DNA of 64,000 nt from Cherax quadricarinatus (lineage: Eukaryota > Arthropoda > Malacostraca > Decapoda > Parastacidae): positions 10,802,602 to 10,866,601 of the forward strand of contig NC_091382.1 of NCBI RefSeq assembly GCF_038502225.1, given 5' to 3'. This document shows, piece after piece, positions 53,150 through 63,957 of this stretch. The position numbers were made by a program, and so were the translations under genes. The notes beneath the pieces are model-generated. The model worked only from the letters and a program-made list of their open reading frames with translations, was not told the origin of the DNA and searched no databases. How positions within the stretch are numbered: the first letter of the stretch is position 1; the number at the start of each line of letters is the position of its first letter.

Positions 53150-55470
53150 GGGACTAGTGCTGCGATGGCTGCTAGTTCATGTAGTAGTACCTCCACAGGG
53201 TACACATTGTCGGTGAACGACTACTTGACACAGTAGATATTACAGGCCGTCTGCAGAGAGGCATCTTTGTTGCAGCTGACACACTAACAGGAGTGTCGCT
53301 TGTTGCGCCTCGTTCTCCAGATGATCACTTGGTTGTTAAAGGTGACTCGTGTTGGATAACTGGTTTGTTAGTGGAGCCATCCTTGCACGTTGTACAAGAC
53401 GTTAAAATCCATATCTTCCTTGCAAATACTGCCGATCAGAATGTCCGACTCAGAGCGAACACCAGCCTCATAGATCCCATTCACTACCCATATCCTGTTC
53501 GGATAAGGGAGTTGTTGTCATCGGACCAACGAGTCAGTGCTGTTTTCCCAGAGGAGAATCCGTCTTTCCTACCAGTGCAAGAAAAAGATTTATCTCCAAC
53601 AGACTTCTAGTGAGGTCACAGAACTTTTGCATGTACCGAATATACACAAGCTGTAGCTTTACTAAGTTAGAAGGTGGGTTTAACAATTTTAATGTTATAC
53701 CATACCCCACTTCTACCAAACCTACTACATTCACAGCACAACTTGTCAGTATGATGCTTGATGACGGTGTCATCCCTCAAAGCAACTCACCCTGGAACGC
53801 GACTCTGATCTTAGTGCCCGAGAAAGACGATACCTGACTCCCGGTGATTGTTTTTTGATGGTCGAATGCTAAAACGATTTCAGATTGTTTTCTTTCGAAA
53901 TATGGGTGACAGTAAAATTTTCTCCACTCTAGATTTGTTACGTGGGTTCTGCAAAGTATTTCTCCATGAAGACAGCCAAGGGTTAAGAACCTTCCCTCAA
54001 ATAGGTCATTATCATTTCCTCACCCATCACTTTCTTTTGGCTAATCATAAACATTTTTAGAAGCCTCGTAGGTAACGCCTTTATAATTTACCTAGATGAC
54101 GTAATCGTCATGTCAAAAGATGCGAGACGTATTTCGAGATTTGGTAAACTTAAAACAAATAATCTAAAGTTCACAAAATATCAGTTCCTTAGATCAGAGA
54201 TTAATTTTTCTGTCACGTAGTCACTTCTAAAGGGGTTACGACCGACCAAAGTAACACCTCACAAAATTTCCCAACCCCAAAAACAGCTGATGCCAATAGA
54301 TCATTTGTGAACTTAGCAGATTTTAACAGCTTTTATTGCTATTTTTTTTTATTTTTTTTTTGCATAACTCCCCTTTCACTTGGATCTTCCATCAAGAAAG
54401 AATATTTCAGACACTTAAAATTAAACTAACTGCTGCTTCCGTTCTAAAATTCCTTGGTATTAAATATTATTATTACTAAAGTTCAGCGCTAAACCGTAGG
54501 ATTATACAGCCCTGGTATTAAATAGCTTTTCTACCTGACTACAGACGCTAATGCTATTGACGAAGGTGCTGTCCTAGCACAAAAGACTGATGGCAAGTAT
54601 AACTCAGCTGCATCTGCTAGTCAAGTCTTAGCCAAGACTGAACGTAACTTACAGGAGCAAGTAACACTAGCCATTGTTTAGACTTTAAAACATTTCTATA
54701 TCTACCAGTACCCAATTCTTGTCTTGATTCGACTCAAGAAATCGTAATGACACGATTGCAAATAAACCATACCCCCGGCCGGGATTGAACCCGCGGTCAT
54801 AGAGTCTCAAAACTCCAGCCCGTCGCGTTAGCCACTAGGCCAGCTAGCCACAATAATTGTGGCTAGCTGGTCTAGTGGCTAACGCGACGGGCTGGAGTTT
54901 TGAGACTCTATGACCGCGGGTTCAATCCCGGCCGGGGGTATGGTTCATGTCTTGATTCCACTGTTCCACAACAAACAACGTACCGGACGATTAGCGAAAT
55001 GGTCCTTAAATTTTCAGGAGTTTAATCCTACTTCTGCACACTTGCCTGGCAAGTCTAATTGTGGTCGCAGACGAATAATCTCGCCACATTGTTGCAGTTG
55101 TAGTCGATCCTCCAGTCAGTGCAGAGGAAGTTGAAAATGCTCAGCGAACAGATCCAACACAAAGGAAGATCGGACCCTGCCTGTAAATTCACCAGCTCCT
55201 GTCAATGACTGACTCACGAAACTGTAACAACTGCAAACAAATAAGGGAACTGGTGGGGCTTGAATCCTCGGCGAGTCCTAGAACTCACAGGACTCGCCAT
55301 GGGTTCAGATCTCGCCCGTTTCCTGATTTCAGTGACTTTATAAGCCACGATTTGTTGTACCGAGTAGCCCAGCTTGGTGCCCCTAGCCGAAAAGTGCATC
55401 AGTTAGTTATTCCAAAGACAGTAGTGGATGTAGCTTTGCAGCTGACTCATGTTGCAGGTGTTGCCCAACC
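53150..55470 (+). pseudogene. pol: Decayed Ty3/Gypsy pol relic, cut by a palindromic SINE unit
   Basis: Fragments in several frames follow the canonical order. 53290-53610: region between protease and RT (CWITGLLVEPSL). 53690-54110: RT with VIPQSNSPWNATLILVPEK, STLDLLRGFCKV and YLDD (FIIYLDDVIVM). 54530-54720: RNase H (TTDANAIDEGAVLAQ). 54960-55140: RNase H end (RLAKWSLNFQEFNP, HLPGKSN). 55320-55440: spacer before integrase (DLLYRVAQLGAPSRK). Many stops and frameshifts. A short LINE/SINE tail lies at about 54465-54520 and the SINE unit at 54731-54947. The RNase H end is closest to the fragment in Gypsy element 1. Confidence 0.78.
54720..54958. mobile_element. Palindromic SINE unit with 11-bp TSD
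   Basis: TGTCTTGATTC occurs at 54720-54730 and 54948-54958. Between them is a tail (with CGTAATGACACGATTGC) followed by a near-perfect palindrome of two tRNA-like heads (about 54768-54852 and 54856-54943) meeting at CCACAATAATTGTGG. Each head has an A-box-like TGGTCTAGTGGC and the B box GGTTCAATCCC. The TSD lies outside both arms, so the unit inserted as one piece into the Gypsy relic. Confidence 0.82.
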
Positions 55471-55614
55471 TATCATGTTTAACAATATAGTTATTGAACA
55501 CATTTCCAGTATAATAAGTCTTTATTTCTACGAGTACATGATATAACGTGATGAATGGTTTGAAAAACCGACAAGTTGAAGATTGAGACACTTATGCAGC
55601 ATATGGGAATCTTT

Positions 55615-55658
55615 ATTCAGGAAACGTTTCGCCACACAGTGGCTTCATCAGTCCAATA
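55615..55658 (-). ncRNA. Hammerhead-ribozyme-like motif, core intact
   Basis: On the minus strand CTGATGA is followed by stem II (GCCAC-TGT-GTGGC), GAAA and the self-complementary ACGT that would form a tiny stem III, then T and TCC pairing with GGA before the core (stem I). One extra A lies between the core and stem II. The minimal stem III suggests cleavage mainly as a dimer. Confidence 0.55.
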
Positions 55659-55883
55659 CAAAGAGGAAGGCGTAAGGAGAGGAGGAGTATGAGGTAATCA
55701 GTCCCTCAACCTGGAGTCGATGTGTTCAGTCCATCAATCTTGTAGAATGTACAGAATAGGGCCGTAGACGTGGCTTATATACTGTAGTGAGGTGAGGTGA
55801 AGCAGGCGGAGGCGGGGTCATAGTGGTTGGCTGAGGGACTGATTACCTCATACTCCTCCTCTCCTTACGCCTTCCTCTTTGTA

Positions 55884-55926
55884 TTGGACTAATGAAGCCA
55901 CTGTGTGGCGAAACGTTTCCTGAATA
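55884..55926 (+). ncRNA. Hammerhead-like motif with mutated core
   Basis: The inverted partner of the previous motif, but the core reads CTAATGA. The invariant G is lost, so it should not cleave. Confidence 0.5.
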
Positions 55927-56235
55927 AAGATTCCCATATGCTGCATAAGTGTCTCAATCTTCATGATATAACGTATACAGACCATAGCTGACACCAATAA
56001 CATGCTATATAGAAATCTCCTGGTTATGCACAGCATTTCGGGCAATTTAGGCTATTTTTGTGCCGAGGATGCGACCCACACCAGTCAGCTAACACCCAGG
56101 TACCTATTTACTACTAGGTGAACAGGGACAGCAAGTGTCTTATGGAAACACGTCCTGTTTCCACACGTACCGAGGGATCGATCGCACGACCTCAGTATGT
56201 GAGCTGAGTACGGTAGTGGCCCAGCCACGAGACAC

Positions 56236-56930
56236 TTCGGATATTTCTTGAACCGGTATTGTTTACTTTTTACGTTAGTGACTTAGCCTTACTGTTAGAC
56301 GCCTTACTGTTAGACGCCTGACTGTTAGACTATCATTATATCCTGACGACACATGTCTACTTGCATGTTTGCAATGTGGATGATGCTTTTGTACTCTTTT
56401 GCTGGACGTTCGGACTTGGACGACAAAAGAAAATTGATACTCAACGAGGAAAGACAGACATTTGGATTATCAGGAGAAATTTCGAAGAATTACGGAGTGG
56501 AGATCTAAGATTCTGTCACTGTGGTATTGTCAGTTTACAACCTGTGGGATCATTTAGGGATCTGTTTACCTGGACTCATCATTGTTATTGGTTAGGCAGG
56601 AAAATTTACACAGTCGTAATCTCTATATGAAGAGAATCTTATACACAAATAACCCGCACAAAGAGAAGTTTATAACGACGTATATATAGGAGAGGGGAAC
56701 AGGGACGAAAAGTGCAGAAGTAGTGGTAGAGGTAATGCTGATAGTGGAAGTAGTGGCAGACAGAAAATGAAGTGAATTATTATAATCAAAAGAAGCGCTA
56801 AACCGTAAAGGGAGTGAAGCTAGGCAAAAGTAGAATCTTGTTAGGCAGTGTCTCGGTCCTTGTTTTCTCTGTAACTGATATTCATAACTGTGAATTTGAC
56901 TGACTTTCTATTTAAAAGACTTCCGTGGGT
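56236..56930. other. No gene recognised; short repeat tail
   Basis: An 89-codon open stretch at 56361-56630 has no recognisable domain. A phrase AGCGCTAAACCGTA near 56793 also occurs near 54490 and, inverted, near 59054, beside ATT-type tracts; it is probably a dispersed LINE or SINE tail. Confidence 0.5.
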
Positions 56931-56934
56931 GGCC

Positions 56935-57200
56935 CGGTAGCCTGGTGGCTAAAGCTCCCGCTTCACACACGGAGGGCCCGGGTTCGATTCCCGGCGGGTG
57001 GAAACATTCGACACGTTTCCTTACACCTGTTGTCCTGTTCACCTAGCAGCAAATAGGTACCTGGGTGTTAGTCGACTGGTGTGGGTCGCATCCTGGGGGA
57101 CAAGATTAAGGACCCCAATGGAAATAAGTTAGACAGTCCTCGATGACGCACTGACTTTCTTGGGTTATCCTGGGTGGCTAACCCTCCGGGGTTAAAAATC
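56935..57200 (+). mobile_element. tRNA-derived SINE, well-preserved head
   Basis: The head has an A-box-like TAGCCTGGTGGC and B box GGTTCGATTCC in a near-complete tRNA-like fold (GGTGGCCCGG...CCGGCGGGTGG). The body carries AGCAAATAGGTACCTGGGTG and GTGTGGGTCGCATCCTGG. It is the best copy of the family in the window. No run of T follows to make it a tRNA gene. Confidence 0.8.
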
Positions 57201-57640
57201 CGAACGAAATCTTATCTTGTCTGTCCTGAATCGTGCAGTTAGACTGGTATTGTCCCTCCTGGCTGGAGTTTCCACTAGTCCCTACTTGTCTAACCTTCAT
57301 TGTCTCCCTATCAATACAAGAATTCAATTTAAACACCTTTTAATAGCATTTAAAGCTACTGAGTTTAATAAACTCAAATATCTTGCTGATATACTTAAAC
57401 CTTTTACATCACCTGGGAAATATTTCTAATTATTACGGACCTTTTCCTACTGATCAACTCTCGTGCTCTTGGGAAGAAATTATTTGGAGAACGAGCTTTC
57501 TCTTACGCAGCTTCCAGACTATTTAATAGATTACCATTGTGTATTAAGAGTTAGGAATCTGTTCATGTTTTTAAGTCTCCGCTGAAAGCACATCTTTTTT
57601 CTAGAGCTGACGATCCTGATGATCATACCGTCACTTCAGT
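57200..57640 (+). pseudogene. LINE replicase C-terminus relic
   Basis: LNRAVRLVLSLLAG, YLSNLHCLPINTRIQFKHLLIAFK and the following degenerate frame are typical of the post-RT C-terminus of CR1/L2/RTE-type LINEs. Stops and frame changes after 57429. It adjoins the SINE directly. Confidence 0.6.
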
Positions 57641-58109
57641 GTTATTTTCATTGTTGTGTTTACGGTGTGATGGGCGAGCGCTCGGGAAGTTCTCGTAAGA
57701 ACAAGCGCTTATTAAAACACCAGATTATCATCGTGCTATTTTGCATGTCAGTTCACCTCCACACTATGTACAGTACTGAAACTACATACAGTGCTATAAC
57801 CTCACTCTGTACTGTAACACTATACACTGTAATGTACCTCAACGAACATTAATACTACAGACACTGCACTTCAGCATTCACTAACTCTACACGCTGTGCC
57901 TCGATAAACTCTGACACTACACACTGTTCTTCAACAAACACTCGTGCTGAACTTTAGCAAGGTGATTATCCTTTTGTGTACAACTTCTGCACTAGTTTGA
58001 GCAAAAGAAAATGATTTTGGTAAATAGGTTAAAGGAGAGAGAGAGAGAGGCATAGGAGTGCAGTAAGGCATGTTGATAAGCTTCTCTGATGAAGCCAGCT
58101 GATGACGCC
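57641..58109. other. No feature recognised
   Basis: Short repeats of ACACTG-type phrases (57770-57950) suggest a decayed minisatellite; otherwise nothing is identified. Confidence 0.4.
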
Positions 58110-58114
58110 ACAAG

Positions 58115-58158
<44 letters not shown>
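58110..58158. repeat. (GA)n microsatellite
   Basis: A pure GA tract; the minus-strand Ser/Leu-rich ORFs over it are artefacts. Confidence 0.93.
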
Positions 58159-58162
<4 letters not shown>

Positions 58163-58502
58163 TTGACGCAGAGAGTACATGAGGCTCACGCACGCCTCCT
58201 GCCGCGCCGTGATTCACGCGGGGTCGGGCGGGTGTCACTATCGGAAAACGATTACCTTTGGAACTGCGAAAGGAGTGGAATGACAGGAACGCCAGTTAGT
58301 GGCAGACAGTTTTAGTGAGTCTGCAGCTCTGTGGGTGAGCTGACGACCGGGAAGCTATCTCCGGAGGCTGCGAGATGCTGAGAGAGAGAGAGATGAAGAG
58401 ATTTTTAGGGAGGAAGGTTGGGCTATCTGGGAAAAAAGAAATTTGTACGAGGAAGACTGTGATGGGGTAAGGTGGAGAAAATGAGTGATAGATGCTGATA
58501 GT

Positions 58503-58578
58503 GTCTGAGAGTGCCAGAGAGTGCTGAGAGTGCCAGAGAGTGCTGAGAGTGCCAGAGAGTGCTGAGAGTGCCTGAGAG
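58503..58578. repeat. 19-bp tandem repeat
   Basis: About four units of GAGTGCCAGAGAGTGCTGA. Sequence 58159-58502 before it has only another short GA tract. Confidence 0.88.
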
Positions 58579-58635
58579 TATAGTCTCAGGGAGACGAGCT
58601 GCTTTATGGGGTTCAAAAACTGTCGACTACACTAG

Positions 58636-58930
58636 GTTCATTTATTTCTACAAGTACATGACAGCTTATACAGATTATAGCTGACATCAGTGACATACTG
58701 TATAGAAAGTCCCTTGTTATGCAGAGCATTTCCTGCAACTTAGATTAATATTGTCCCAGGATGTGACCCACACCAGTCGACTAAACACCCAGGTACCTAT
58801 TTACTGCTAGGTGAACAGGAACAGCAGGTGTCTTAAGGAAACACGCCCAAATGTTTCCACTCGTACCGGGGATCGAACCACGGACTTCAGTGTGTGAGCT
58901 GAGCTGTGTGCTACCAAGGTAACCTTTTAC
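58636..58930 (-). mobile_element. tRNA-derived SINE, minus strand
   Basis: Same family as 40588 and 56935. The B-box-like GGTTCGATCCC lies near 58868 on the minus strand, the body GTGTGGGTCACATCCTGG near 58754, and the tail GTACTTGTAGAAATAAATG at the left end. Confidence 0.75.
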
Positions 58931-59235
58931 ACCATCACAACCATCCAAGGTTCCTTGAAGCTGGTGAGGGGCTCCTGATATAAGGAATTCCAATTCCTCG
59001 AATCAAGCCTGAATGCCTTACATTCCCCGATGCATTGTACGACTCCCTATGGGTTTAGCGCTTCCATGACTGTAATAATAATAATGTTCGCTACCAGACA
59101 AGAATACTATAATCCTTAAAACGAGAATTAAAGTAAGCTCTCAGCATATATACGCTGAGAGCCTCGGCAACTCCAGCCCATTGAAACAGCTAACAAGATA
59201 GGTAAGACACATATGCAACGGTTAGGTATCTTTAT

Positions 59236-59276
59236 TTCGAAACGTTTCGCCTACACAGTAGGCTTCTTCAGTCGAG
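59236..59276 (-). ncRNA. Hammerhead-ribozyme-like motif, core intact
   Basis: On the minus strand: TCGA, core CTGAAGA, one extra A, stem II GCCTAC-TGT-GTAGGC, GAAA with ACGT, T, then TCGA pairing with the first TCGA (stem I). Confidence 0.55.
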
Positions 59277-59524
59277 TACAGAAAAGTTGATAGAAGCGGA
59301 AGATACTTGAAGACGATGTAATCAGTCCATCACCCTTAAAGTTTTGAGGTGGTCAGTCCCTCATTCTGGAGGAGAGTATTGTTCCGTAGTCCATAGTTCC
59401 ATGCTTCAGACTATGGAACAATACTCTTCTCCAGACTGAGGGACTGACCACCTCGAAACTTCAAGGGTGAGGGACTGATTACATCGTCTTCAAGTATCTT
59501 CTGCTTCTATCAACTTTTCTGTAC

Positions 59525-59563
59525 TCGACTGAAGAAGCCTACTGTGTAGGCGAAACGTTTCGA
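59525..59563 (+). ncRNA. Hammerhead-ribozyme-like motif, core intact
   Basis: Plus-strand partner: TCGA (59525-59528), CTGAAGA (59529-59535), an extra A, stem II (59537-59551), GAAA (59552-59555), ACGT (59555-59558), predicted cleavage base T59559, then TCGA (59560-59563). Fits a type I hammerhead of minimal size, CTGANGA being the consensus. Confidence 0.55.
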
Positions 59564-59699
59564 TATAAAGATACCTAACTGTTGCATATGTGTCTTACCT
59601 AACAACCTGTCGGTATTTTATACCATTTTAATGTTCAACCATAAGATAAAGTCTCGCCAGAAAAATTCCAGTCACCAGCACCCGAGCGAATGATTACCT

Positions 59700-61315
59700 A
59701 GTCGGAAACTTCCTAGCATCCCTCTATCTTGCACCAACCCAGCCCACTGAAGTCACCATGATTATTAAGTCACTAAAAAATAAATTAGGAAATCTGGCTC
59801 ATGTCGCACCACTAGTGTTCAAGCGAGCAGCTCATGGCCTTTCACACACCGTTACATTACTCCAACAAATCACTAGAAATCAGCACTCCCCCGACATTAC
59901 TCATAATAGTAAGAGTTGCACCAACACACAAAGATGGAGACCCAACAGGCCAATATCAAACTTGTGTATGAGAAACTCATACACAACAGATTATATTTAT
60001 AATATCACAAAGCATCCTCAACCCCGGGTAGTTTGGCTACAAGAGAAACAATAGTACAAATGGCACAATTACAAAGATGTTAGACCTACTATACACAGCA
60101 CTCGAGAAAAATGAATATCCACTAGGACTATTTATCGACCTAAGGAAAACTTTTGATACAGCTGCCCACAGCATTCTACTCCACAAACTTGATCATTACG
60201 GAATAAGATGCCATGCACTTGCATATATCAAATCTTACCTTACTTATAGACAGCAATTAAGTACACAACCTCCCCAAAAAGACCTCTAGACATTGGCGTA
60301 CCACAGTCCTTGGCCCCGTGCTCTTCCTCTTATATATCAATGACCTTCCAACAAACCATACCACGGGTGGGGTTTGAACCCACGGTCAGTCTCAAAACTC
60401 CAGACCGTCGCGTTAGCCACTGACCGCGGGTTCAAACCCCACCTGTGGTATGGTTTGTTTGCAATCGTGTCATTACGATTTCGTGAGTCACCTTCCAGCA
60501 ACTTAGACCTATTCTCTTTGCAGACGACACAACTTTTGTCATCTCTCACCCTAACCTAGCCTCACTCAACACTATTGTTAATAAAGACCTCGTAAAACTA
60601 TCGACCTGGATGACTGCTAATAAACTTACACTTAACACTGATAAAACCTTGTATATTTTGTTTGAGAGCAGAGCAAGTGATGTCCAACTAAACATTATGA
60701 TTAATACTCTTATTGCTAAACATAACGAGGGAATATTTCTGGATCTGCACACTGACAGTAACTTGAAATTCAACACCCATATTCAACACACAAGTATCCA
60801 AAACAGTTGGCATCCTCTGCAAGATACATTAATATGTACCACACCTCGATCTCTACCTCACTTATGCTATTTGTGCCTGGGGATCCACAACAGCAGCTCA
60901 CCTAAAGCCAATAATAACCCAACCAAAAACCTGCAATAGGAATGGTAACAAAGTGCACTGCTAGACAACCCCCCCCCCCTCCTCAAAGACCTAATCCTAC
61001 TCACTATACAAAACATTCACTCATACTACTGTGAATCCTACATTTACAAAACAATCAATTCCAACATTAATCCCAACCTGAAGCACTTGATGGTTTCAAC
61101 AGGATCCATAGACACGATACTACACACAATAAACTTAATGGCATTCCCCGTGTTTGGCCAAATCTCTTCAAAAAATTCCATGTACACAAAAGGAACCAAA
61201 AATCTGGAAAACTCTGCCGGAAATCTAGAGCCACTGACTCAACCAGCAATTTTAAAACTACCGTTAAAAAAACTCTATCCCCCTGATATACCCCAACATC
61301 AGCCAAATATGTGAA
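59700..61315 (+). pseudogene. Decayed LINE reverse transcriptase, cut by a palindromic SINE unit
   Basis: Fragments in order: the start of RT (near 59758-60050, PNRPISNLC), LGLFIDLRKTFDTAAHSILLHKL (60110-60200), the degenerate PQG block, then after the SINE unit an RT segment beginning near FADDTTFVISH (about 60515) and continuing as LSTWMTANKLTLNTDKT (60600-60660). The C-terminal region near 61080-61310 ends with KNLENSAGNLEPLTQ. Multiple stops. CR1/Jockey-like by motif style. Confidence 0.7.
60343..60501. mobile_element. Second palindromic SINE unit with 12-bp TSD (one mismatch)
   Basis: ACCTTCCAACAA (60343-60354) and ACCTTCCAGCAA (60490-60501) flank a unit with inverted tRNA-like heads (B box GGTTCAAACCCC on the plus side) and the same tail, GCAATCGTGTCATTACGATT, as the unit at 54731-54947. 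The LINE reading sequence continues across the gap, confirming the boundaries. The central part of the plus head is missing, so the arms are unequal. Confidence 0.78.
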
Positions 61316-61591
61316 ATATTACCCATGCATAGTCTCAGTGTCATGAACACGTAAACAACACAGAATTACTCTCAACATCTATAATCCTCCCAATCATTAT
61401 AAAAATTGTCTCCCCCTTTACGTTAGTAATCAAACCTGAAATTCTTCTCAATTAAACTAAGTCATATATCATGAACTAATATAATATTCAATGTTCTTGT
61501 ATTGATTATTAAGTCTTAAATTTATACTTACACTCTCAAGTGACTACATATAAAAGTGCTCGTTGTTACTGCCTTATCAATATTACGTTAG
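61316..61591. other. No feature recognised
   Basis: AT-rich sequence between the LINE relic and the 18-bp array. Confidence 0.5.
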
Positions 61592-63875
61592 TCTTAAGTA
61601 CATGCAGTATATTAAGTATATGCAGTATATTAAGTATATGCAGTATATTAAGTATATGCAGTATATTAAGTATATGCAGTATATTAAGTATATGCAGTAT
61701 ATTAAGTATATGCAGTATATTAAGTATATGCAGTATATTAAGTATATGCAGTATATTAAGTATATGCAGTATATTAAGTATATGCAGTATATTAAGTATA
61801 TGCAGTATATTAAGTGCATGCACAATATTAAGTATATGCAGTATATTAAGTATATGCAGTATATTAAGTATATGCAGTATATTAAGTATATGCAGTATAT
61901 TAAGTACATGCAGTATATTAAGTATATGCAGTATATTAAGTACATGCAGTATATTAAGTATATGCAGTATATTAAGTATATGCAGTATATTAAGTACATG
62001 CAGTATATTAAGTATATGCAGTATATTAAGTACATGCAGTATATTAAGTATATGCAGTATATTAAGTGCATGCACAATATTAAGTATATGCAGTATATTA
62101 AGTACATGCAGTATATTAAGTATATGCAGTATATTAAGTACATGCAGTATATTAAGTATATGCAGTATATTAAGTACATGCAGTATATTAAGTATATGCA
62201 GTATATTAAGTACATGCAGTATATTAAGTATATGCAGTATATTAAGTACATGCAGTATATTAAGTATATGCAGTATATTAAGTATATGCAGTATATTAAG
62301 TATATGCAGTATATTAAGTATATGCAGTATATTAAGTATATGCAGTATATTAAGTACATGCAGTATATTAAGTATATGCAGTATATTAAGTACATGCAGT
62401 ATATTAAGTATATGCAGTATATTAAGTGCATGCACAATATTAAGTATATGCAGTATATTAAGTATATGCAGTATATTAAGTATATGCAGTATATTAAGTA
62501 TATGCAGTATATTAAGTATATGCAGTATATTAAGTATATGCAGTATATTAAGTGCATGCACAATATTAAGTATATGCAGTATATTAAGTACATGCAGTAT
62601 ATTAAGTATATGCAGTATATTAAGTATATGCAGTATATTAAGTACATGCAGTATATTAAGTATATGCAGTATATTAAGTATATGCAGTATATTAAGTATA
62701 TGCAGTATATTAAGTATATGCAGTATATTAAGTACATGCAGTATATTAAGTATATGCAGTATATTAAGTATATGCAGTATATTAAGTATATGCAGTATAT
62801 TAAGTATATGCAGTATATTAAGTATATGCAGTATATTAAGTATATGCAGTATATTAAGTATATGCAGTATATTAAGTATATGCAGTATATTAAGTATATG
62901 CAGTATATTAAGTATATGCAGTATATTAAGTATATGCAGTATATTAAGTGCATGCACAATATTAAGTATATGCAGTATATTAAGTACATGCAGTATATTA
63001 AGTATATGCAGTATATTAAGTACATGCAGTATATTAAGTATATGCAGTATATTAAGTACATGCAGTATATTAAGTATATGCAGTATATTAAGTGCATGCA
63101 GTATATTAAGTATATGCAGTATATTAAGTATATGCAGTATATTAAGTATATGCAGTATATTAAGTGCATGCACAATATTAAGTATATGCAGTATATTAAG
63201 TATATGCAGTATATTAAGTACATGCAGTATATTAAGTATATGCAGTATATTAAGTACATGCAGTATATTAAGTATATGCAGTATATTAAGTACATGCAGT
63301 ATATTAAGTATATGCAGTATATTAAGTGCATGCAGTATATTAAGTATATGCAGTATATTAAGTATATGCAGTATATTAAGTATATGCAGTATATTAAGTA
63401 TATGCAGTATATTAAGTACATGCAGTATATTAAGTATATGCAGTATATTAAGTATATGCAGTATATTAAGTATATGAAGTATATTAAGTATATGCAGTAT
63501 ATTAAGTATATGCAGTATATTAAGTATATGCAGTATATTAAGTATATGCAGTATATTAAGTATATGCAGTATATTAAGTACATGCAGTATATTAAGTATA
63601 TGCAGTATATTAAGTACATGCAGTATATTAAGTATATGCAGTATATTAAGTGCATGCACAATATTAAGTATATGCAGTATATTAAGTATATGCAGTATAT
63701 TAAGTATATGCAGTATATTAAGTATATGCAGTATATTAAGTATATGCAGTATATTAAGTATATGCAGTATATTAAGTACATGCAGTATATTAAGTATATG
63801 CAGTATATTAAGTATATGCAGTATATTAAGTACATGCAGTATATTAAGTACATGCAGTATATTAAGTATATGCAG
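61592..63875. repeat. 2.3 kb minisatellite, 18-bp unit, about 127 copies
   Basis: Units of TATGCAGTATATTAAGTA with variants TACATG and GCATGCACAATATTA. The rare GTGCATGCACAA variant starts at 61814, 62066, 62426, 62552, 62948, 63164 and 63650; every gap is an exact multiple of 18, so no unit has gained or lost a base. Since 18 is divisible by three, five or more frames are open over the whole length; the translations (YIKYMQ, SICSIL, LNILHI repeats) are artefacts. Confidence 0.96.
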
Positions 63876-63891
63876 AAATGTTCTGCATATA
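63867..63891. other. Perfect hairpin at the array end
   Basis: TATATGCAGAA (63867-63877) pairs with TTCTGCATATA (63881-63891) around ATG. The left arm is the last repeat unit; the right arm is its inverted copy. Confidence 0.85.
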
Positions 63892-63957
63892 TTATAGTGA
63901 TTTTCTGCGGTGCAGCTAAATGTTACTCTCCTTTGTACAAATATTGTATTATCCTGA

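Larger units (their letters stand above)
55537..55974. mobile_element. Palindromic hammerhead-bearing unit 1 with 13-bp TSD
   Basis: CATGATATAACGT is exactly duplicated at 55537-55549 and 55962-55974. Inside are a short non-palindromic end (with GGTTTGAAAAACC) and two inverted arms of about 130 bp (55577-55714 and 55831-55961) around a spacer of about 115 bp. Each arm carries a hammerhead-like core. No ORF. Penelope-like elements and retrozymes are the known retroelements with such ribozymes. Confidence 0.75.
55510..56235 (-). mobile_element. tRNA-derived SINE, cut by a hammerhead unit
   Basis: Minus-strand copy of the family at 40588 and 58636: head with B-box-like GATCGATCCC near 56170, body with GTGTGGGTCGCATCC and AGGTACC, and tail with GTACTCGTAGAAATAAAG. 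It is interrupted at 55550-55961; the uninterrupted counterpart at 58636-58700 shows the empty site. Confidence 0.75.
59195..59632. mobile_element. Palindromic hammerhead-bearing unit 2
   Basis: Two inverted arms of about 195 bp (about 59203-59395 and 59408-59600) meet across a loop of about 15 bases near TTCCATGCTTC. The right side continues into a tail with CTGTCGGTATTTTATACC, homologous to the non-palindromic end of unit 1, so the architecture is the same. Both arms carry hammerhead-like cores. I could not fix a convincing TSD. Confidence 0.75.

Noticed and set aside
56935..57010. Functional tRNA gene
   Set aside because: A and B boxes are present, but the sequence continues into a SINE body repeated elsewhere in the window, and the tRNA-like stems are imperfect.
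55537..59632. Complete Penelope-like element
   Set aside because: Hammerhead-like motifs are present, but no Penelope-type RT or GIY-YIG endonuclease coding sequence is found nearby.
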